Shown here: positions 63,726 to 64,000 of the stretch, in pieces
Numbering within the stretch: the stretch's first letter is position 1
How the letters are laid out: each line of letters starts with the position of its first letter
Source: Notamacropus eugenii
Lineage: Eukaryota; Chordata; Mammalia; Diprotodontia; Macropodidae
Assembly (NCBI RefSeq): GCF_028372415.1
Contig: NC_092877.1
Coordinates: 389,124,342-389,188,341 of the forward strand
DNA length: 64,000 nucleotides
Direction of reading: 5' to 3'
Translations under genes and position numbers: made by a program
The notes under the pieces: model-generated
Databases searched by the model: none
The model's input: the letters and a program-made list of their open reading frames with translations, nothing else
Told to the model about the DNA's origin: nothing

Positions 63726-64000
63726 CCCTGTAGATGAAAGGCAACATGCTGAAGAGCACGTGGGCAAGGACCCCACCCAACTAGGAGACCTTACTTCTGT
63801 TTAGAGTGTGAACAGAATCCTCTGGGTACAGCTGCTGGCACTCCTCTATTAGAATTTAGGTGACCCAGCTCTCAAAGGAGAAAAACCAACCAGAGAGGGC
63901 TGGACAGGGATGGATTTCCCTGTCCAGAGTGCTGGAGGCAGCTAAGACTTATGGTCAAGGCACTACTTAGCAGGAGGAGCGAAGACTTCTAGCCCACCTC

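Noticed and set aside
1-64000. CRISPR arrays, operons, prophage or plasmid features
   Set aside because: The window is intron-rich vertebrate DNA; the tandem arrays are minisatellites without spacers of independent sequence.

Overview
The window is vertebrate nuclear DNA, most likely from a marsupial. It carries spliced genes with GT-AG introns and a CpG-rich shared promoter. Its dense interspersed repeats (an L1 with marsupial-type 5' UTR and ORF1, MIR/CORE-like SINEs, a tRNA-headed SINE whose reverse complement ends near 'cacctagctgc', L2 fragments, palindromic hAT-type miniature elements) look marsupial by recall. The SINE tail I associate with the South American opossum was not noticed, which weakly favours an Australian lineage. 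Species cannot be fixed from this alone.

Layout: the left edge holds the first three coding exons of RPAIN on the minus strand (1370-2617); the rest lies beyond base 1. A CpG-rich gap of 677 bp (2618-3294) separates it head-to-head from NUP88 on the plus strand, which is complete in 17 exons (3295-24337, 750 residues). RABEP1 (rabaptin-5) follows tail-to-tail on the minus strand. Its last 17 coding exons run from 56284 down to 25706; only the short first coding exon is missing, presumably beyond base 64000. This order matches the human 17p13 block RPAIN-NUP88-RABEP1 in inverted orientation. All exon junctions were placed by reading frame, splice sites and recalled human proteins, and the phases close without gaps.

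The rest is intron. NUP88 intron 1 holds a 1.26-kb minisatellite of 34-bp units, an L1 fragment with ORF1 but no ORF2, and an LTR-like insertion inside an L1 3' end. The large RABEP1 introns hold antisense L1 ORF2 pieces, an endogenous-retrovirus LTR with a glutamate-tRNA-type primer-binding site, L2 copies split by SINEs, a GGGAT pentamer tract and a 17-bp repeat touching a splice donor.

The genes serve cell housekeeping: RPAIN in nuclear import of replication protein A, NUP88 at the nuclear pore, RABEP1 in early-endosome fusion. I found no evidence of an undescribed gene system. The most interesting points are the promoter architecture, the minisatellites, nested repeat insertions and a changed caspase-site residue in rabaptin-5.
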